Positions 14,160 through 16,810 of a DNA stretch of 16,810 bases are shown here, one piece after another. The translations under genes and the position numbers were made by a program. Source of the stretch: UBA9715 sp045614225. Lineage in GTDB: Bacteria > Actinomycetota > Coriobacteriia > Coriobacteriales > Eggerthellaceae. Under the pieces are notes generated by a model. That model worked only from the letters and a program-made list of their open reading frames with translations. It had not been told where the DNA came from and made no database searches. The DNA lies in contig JAZLCO010000065.1 of NCBI GenBank assembly GCA_045614225.1, forward strand, positions 1-16,810, in the 5' to 3' direction. How positions within the stretch are numbered: the first letter of the stretch is position 1; each line of letters opens with the position of its first letter.

Positions 14160-14933
14160 TTACTGCATGCACGCAGAATCGTAGATGAGCCGCAAACCCT
14201 CGAGCGTGAGTTCGGAATTCGTATCCGTGATGGTCTCGGAGAACTCGGCAACGCGGCCGGCCAATCCGCCGGTTGCGACTACGGGCGCTTCGTAACCAAG
14301 TTGTGCGAAGATGCGCTTCACGATGCCGTCGACACGCGCGGCCTCGCCGTAAACGATGCCTGCTTGAATTGCTTCGGTAGTGGTGCGGCCGATGGCGGTG
14401 TGAGGGTCGACAAGCTCGGTTGCAGCAAGCTTCGTGGCATGAGCGAACAGCGCAGCAGCAGACGTCTCCATACCAGGAGCGATGACGCCTCCGACAAAAC
14501 GCCCTTCGTCGTCGATGACCTCCATGTTAGTTGCCGTGCCGAAATCGACGACCACGACGGGCGCGCCGTAGATTGCGCGTGCTGCGACGGCGTCGGCAAC
14601 ACGGTCGGCGCCAATCTCTGACGGATTGTCATATGTTGTCTTGAACAGGTCTCCTGCCACCTCTGCATTGCAGATGAGCGGCGTCTTGCCAACCAGGTGT
14701 TCGAGAGCGGCCACCCACCCCGTCGTCAGCGCGGGCACGACCGACGCGAGGACAGACCCCTCAAGGTCGTCAATCGCCAGATTCTCGGACTCGAGCAAAG
14801 GGCGCGCCTTCAGGCGAAGCTCGTCAGCCGTTTCCTTCTTGTTCGTGGCAATGCGCCACATATGCTTGAGATCTTTCCCGTCGTATACGCCCAGAACCGT
14901 CTGCGTATTCCCCACATCGATGGCAAGTAACAT
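14160..14933 (-). CDS. coaX: Type III pantothenate kinase CoaX
   Basis: A 257-aa ASKHA-fold kinase that phosphorylates pantothenate in the first step of coenzyme A synthesis. Seen: phosphate-1 motif DVGNTQT (6-12), the NPSEIGADR segment with catalytic Asp110, DFGTAT (130-135) and the GGVIAPGM loop. Length is typical. The ATG at 14931-14933 begins directly with MLLAIDVGNT, as in homologues, although the Shine-Dalgarno (AGG, about 14 bases away) is weak. It is divergent from the response regulator gene and is followed after 89 bases by the tsaE-B-rimI-D fusion on the same strand, with no visible terminator, so the two are probably cotranscribed. Confidence 0.95.
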   Translation of the reverse strand: MLLAIDVGNTQTVLGVYDGKDLKHMWRIATNKKETADELRLKARPLLESENLAIDDLEGSVLASVVPALTTGWVAALEHLVGKTPLICNAEVAGDLFKTTYDNPSEIGADRVADAVAARAIYGAPVVVVDFGTATNMEVIDDEGRFVGGVIAPGMETSAAALFAHATKLAATELVDPHTAIGRTTTEAIQAGIVYGEAARVDGIVKRIFAQLGYEAPVVATGGLAGRVAEFSETITDTNSELTLEGLRLIYDSACMQ

Positions 14934-15002
14934 GATGGTGACAAGACCTTTCTCATATGTTAAACAGCCGCGCCTTTCAGCGCATTTTCAGCTCTGAAAC
15001 GG

Positions 15003-15050
15003 TATTATATCAACCAAGAAACAAGACGGGTAATTCGCCAGCAGAAGGAG
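15003..15050 (+). promoter_or_regulatory. Candidate -10 and ribosome binding site of the two-component operon
   Basis: TATTAT at 15003-15008 is a possible -10 without a convincing -35. AAGGAG at 15045-15050 lies 6 bases before the response regulator ATG and is a strong Shine-Dalgarno. The ribosome binding site is clear; the promoter is tentative. Confidence 0.45.
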
Positions 15051-15056
15051 AAAAAC

Positions 15057-15752
15057 ATGGCTGACGCTCCCAAGCGCATTCTCGTCGTCGACGACGAGAG
15101 CTCGATCACTGAATTTGTTGGATACGCCCTCAGAAAAGAGGGGTACGAAGTCGACGTGTTCGACAATGGCGAAGACGCGCTGAACGCTGCGCGCAAGAAG
15201 AACTACGACCTGTTCGTTCTCGACATCATGCTTCCCGGCATGGACGGCTACGAGCTGTGCAGGCGCCTGCGCTCGATCACTTCGGCCCCGGTGCTGTTCT
15301 TGTCCGCACGCGACACCGAGCTCGACAAGGTTGTCGGTCTCGAGATCGGCGGCGACGACTACCTGGCCAAGCCCTTCGGCGTGCGCGAGCTCATCGCACG
15401 CGTCCATGCGTTGCTGCGCCGCGGTAGCGGTGGCGATTTCGCTGCCGCCTCGAAAGCCATCACAGTCAGCGGCATCACGCTGGACGAGGACGCACACACC
15501 GCCAAGGGCGACAACGGGCCGCTCGACCTTACTCCACGTGAGTTCGAGCTGCTTGCCAGCCTGATGAAGAACGCCGGCAAGGTCGTCTCGCGCGAGGACC
15601 TGCTTCGCGAGGCATGGGGTTGGGAATACCTCACCGAGACGAAGACGGTCGACACGCACATCAAGCGCCTGCGCGACAAGATTGAGCAGGCAGGGTACGA
15701 TCCGGGTCTCGTCGAAACGGTGCGTGGCTACGGCTATAGGTTCCGCCAATAA
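15057..15752 (+). CDS. OmpR/PhoB-family response regulator
   Basis: A 231-aa two-domain regulator. The receiver domain (about 6-120) has the acidic pocket Asp12/Asp13, the phospho-acceptor Asp56 in LDIMLPGMDG, Ser83 (SARD) and Lys105 (KPFG). The C-terminal winged helix (about 135-231) shows LTPREFELLASL, a transactivation loop with WGWEY, and the recognition segment TVDTHIKRLRDKI ending RGYGYRF. Phosphorylated by the kinase encoded immediately downstream, it would bind DNA as a dimer. AAGGAG 6 bases upstream fixes the start. The stop TAA (15750-15752) overlaps the probable first codon of the kinase. It is divergent from coaX. The stimulus cannot be read from the sequence. Confidence 0.95.
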   Translation: MADAPKRILVVDDESSITEFVGYALRKEGYEVDVFDNGEDALNAARKKNYDLFVLDIMLPGMDGYELCRRLRSITSAPVLFLSARDTELDKVVGLEIGGDDYLAKPFGVRELIARVHALLRRGSGGDFAAASKAITVSGITLDEDAHTAKGDNGPLDLTPREFELLASLMKNAGKVVSREDLLREAWGWEYLTETKTVDTHIKRLRDKIEQAGYDPGLVETVRGYGYRFRQ

Positions 15753-16768
15753 AGCGCCTGCAAACATATTTCGCGTTCCTCGCCACGCTGCTCACGCTGC
15801 TGGCGATAGCGCTTGTACTGTTCGTATGCACCTTGTTGTTCGGCTTGCCATGGCAGGTCTTCTTGCTTATGGTTCCTGCAACGTTTTTGACGTTCGCACT
15901 AAGCCTGATCATCGGGTACTTCCTCGCCGAACCGCTCAGGCTGCTCGTACGCAAGATCAAAGCCTACCGCGCGGGCGCAAAGGTCGAGTTCGTGTCCGAT
16001 GGCAAACTCTACGAAGCTGACGAGATATCGGAATCGATGGATGCGCTCGTTCGCAAGCTGGAATCGCAGCAAGCTGATCTCATCCGCGAGAACCGCCGCC
16101 AAAGCGAATTCGTAAGCGATGTTGCCCATGAATTGCGCACGCCTTTGACTGCCATCCGCGGCAACGCCGAAATCCTAGCCGACCCCGATTTGCCACCCGA
16201 GATGCAGAAGAAGTTCGGAGCGATCATCATCTCGGAATCCGAACGTCTCTCCCGCCTGGTGAACGACTTGCTGACACTCCAGCGCATCGAATACGACAGC
16301 ACACCGCGCGATTTCGCACGCGTTAACCTGCGCACGGTAGCGCAAGAAGTCGTCGACACATTGCATCCGATCATCACTGACCGCGAAGCTCATATCGAAA
16401 TCGTCGGTGAAGCACCTGATGTGCTCGGAAACGCCGATCGATTGAAAGAGGCGCTCACGAACCTCGTGGAAAACGCCACCCGATTCATAGAGCCTGGTGG
16501 CCATATCGTCATCGAACTTTTCGGCTTGCATGGAAACTCGGTTATCCAGGTGAAAGACGACGGCACAGGTTTTGGCGACATCGACCCGAACCTTCTGTTC
16601 GGCCGCTTCTACCGCGCCGACACCTCGCGCGCCCGCAACACGGGCGGCACCGGCTTGGGTCTTGCCATCGTGAAATCCATCGTCGAGGCGCATGACGGCA
16701 CTGTCGAAGCGCTTAACCGCCCCGAAGGCGGCGCCTGCTTCATCATCGCAATTCCTTCAATCGATTAG
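15749..16768 (+). CDS. Sensor histidine kinase (HAMP-HisKA-HATPase), probable non-canonical ATA start
   Basis: Kinase motifs are complete: H-box SDVAHELRTPLTAI, N-box LTNLVENATRFI, G1 DDGTGFGD, F-box FGRFYRAD and G2 GGTGLGLAIV. From ATA 15749 the protein has 339 aa: TM1 about 5-31, a very short external loop, TM2 about 36-60, a HAMP-like linker, phospho-acceptor His127, then the ATPase domain. The first ordinary start, TTG 15833, has no ribosome binding site and would cut TM1 off, giving 311 aa. The codons upstream are open and encode a clean hydrophobic helix (YFAFLATLLTLLAIALVLF) back to the response-regulator stop. There ATAA stands where ATGA would be expected, with AGG 8 bases upstream. 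The shift may be true AUA initiation, a mutation or a base error. It partners the upstream regulator. Confidence 0.88.
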   Translation: MKRLQTYFAFLATLLTLLAIALVLFVCTLLFGLPWQVFLLMVPATFLTFALSLIIGYFLAEPLRLLVRKIKAYRAGAKVEFVSDGKLYEADEISESMDALVRKLESQQADLIRENRRQSEFVSDVAHELRTPLTAIRGNAEILADPDLPPEMQKKFGAIIISESERLSRLVNDLLTLQRIEYDSTPRDFARVNLRTVAQEVVDTLHPIITDREAHIEIVGEAPDVLGNADRLKEALTNLVENATRFIEPGGHIVIELFGLHGNSVIQVKDDGTGFGDIDPNLLFGRFYRADTSRARNTGGTGLGLAIVKSIVEAHDGTVEALNRPEGGACFIIAIPSID

Positions 16769-16770
16769 CG

Positions 16771-16797
16771 TGACAAAGGGGACAGGCCAAATGTCTC
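16771..16797 (+). repeat. Possible REP-like GGGGACAGG element
   Basis: GACA...GGGGACAGGCC...TGTC lies directly after the kinase stop, with GACA/TGTC able to pair. Short elements with a GGGGACAGG core are dispersed in many bacterial genomes, sometimes beside REP-associated transposases; this is recall, not a search. Only one copy is in the window. An ATG at 16791 could equally begin a new gene cut by the window edge (MSRMFLV...). Confidence 0.25.
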
Positions 16798-16810
16798 GTA
16801 TGTTTTTGGT

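Overview
The window looks like ordinary chromosome from an anaerobic actinobacterium of the class Coriobacteriia, probably Eggerthellaceae; the genus cannot be fixed from sequence alone. The clues are moderately high GC with AT-rich promoters, a large acyl-CoA dehydratase activase-type protein, nickel hydrogenase maturation genes beside Tat genes, a fused TsaE-TsaB-RimI-TsaD protein, and LysR and LuxR regulators. I see no phage genes, IS transposase, CRISPR array, rRNA or tRNA.

Left part (1-8200). The 3' end of an acyl-CoA dehydratase activase-like gene runs off the left edge. It converges on a tlpA-ccdA thiol-redox pair on the minus strand. A LysR regulator (minus) is divergent from an uncatalogued 48-codon gene (plus) that has a strong ribosome binding site and a textbook terminator; palindromes lie between them. 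Next come a zinc-ribbon, Gln/Pro-rich membrane protein (minus), a 456-base intergenic stretch with two minus-strand terminators and an attenuator-like alternative pairing, a LuxR-type regulator (minus), and a divergent PrsW-family membrane protease that also carries a Gln-rich linker and a zinc ribbon.

Middle (8200-14930). This is one long minus-strand series: coaX, the four-domain tsaE-tsaB-rimI-tsaD fusion, a 64-aa membrane protein, tatA, tatC, hypA, hypB, closed by a hairpin at 8171-8207. Tat exports folded cofactor proteins and HypA/HypB load nickel into hydrogenases, so their adjacency makes sense although no hydrogenase is visible. A terminator-like hairpin lies between hypA and hypB, and another stem-loop lies between tatC and hypA.

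Right part (14934-16810). Divergent from coaX is an OmpR-type response regulator followed by its histidine kinase. The kinase reading frame extends upstream through a first transmembrane helix to the response-regulator stop, where an expected ATGA overlap reads ATAA. The kinase therefore appears to start at a non-canonical codon, or carries a start-codon substitution or sequence error.

The most notable points are the kinase start, a strong internal ribosome binding site inside the four-domain fusion, the attenuator-like region at 5651-5735, the hypA-hypB hairpin and the small gene at 4717.
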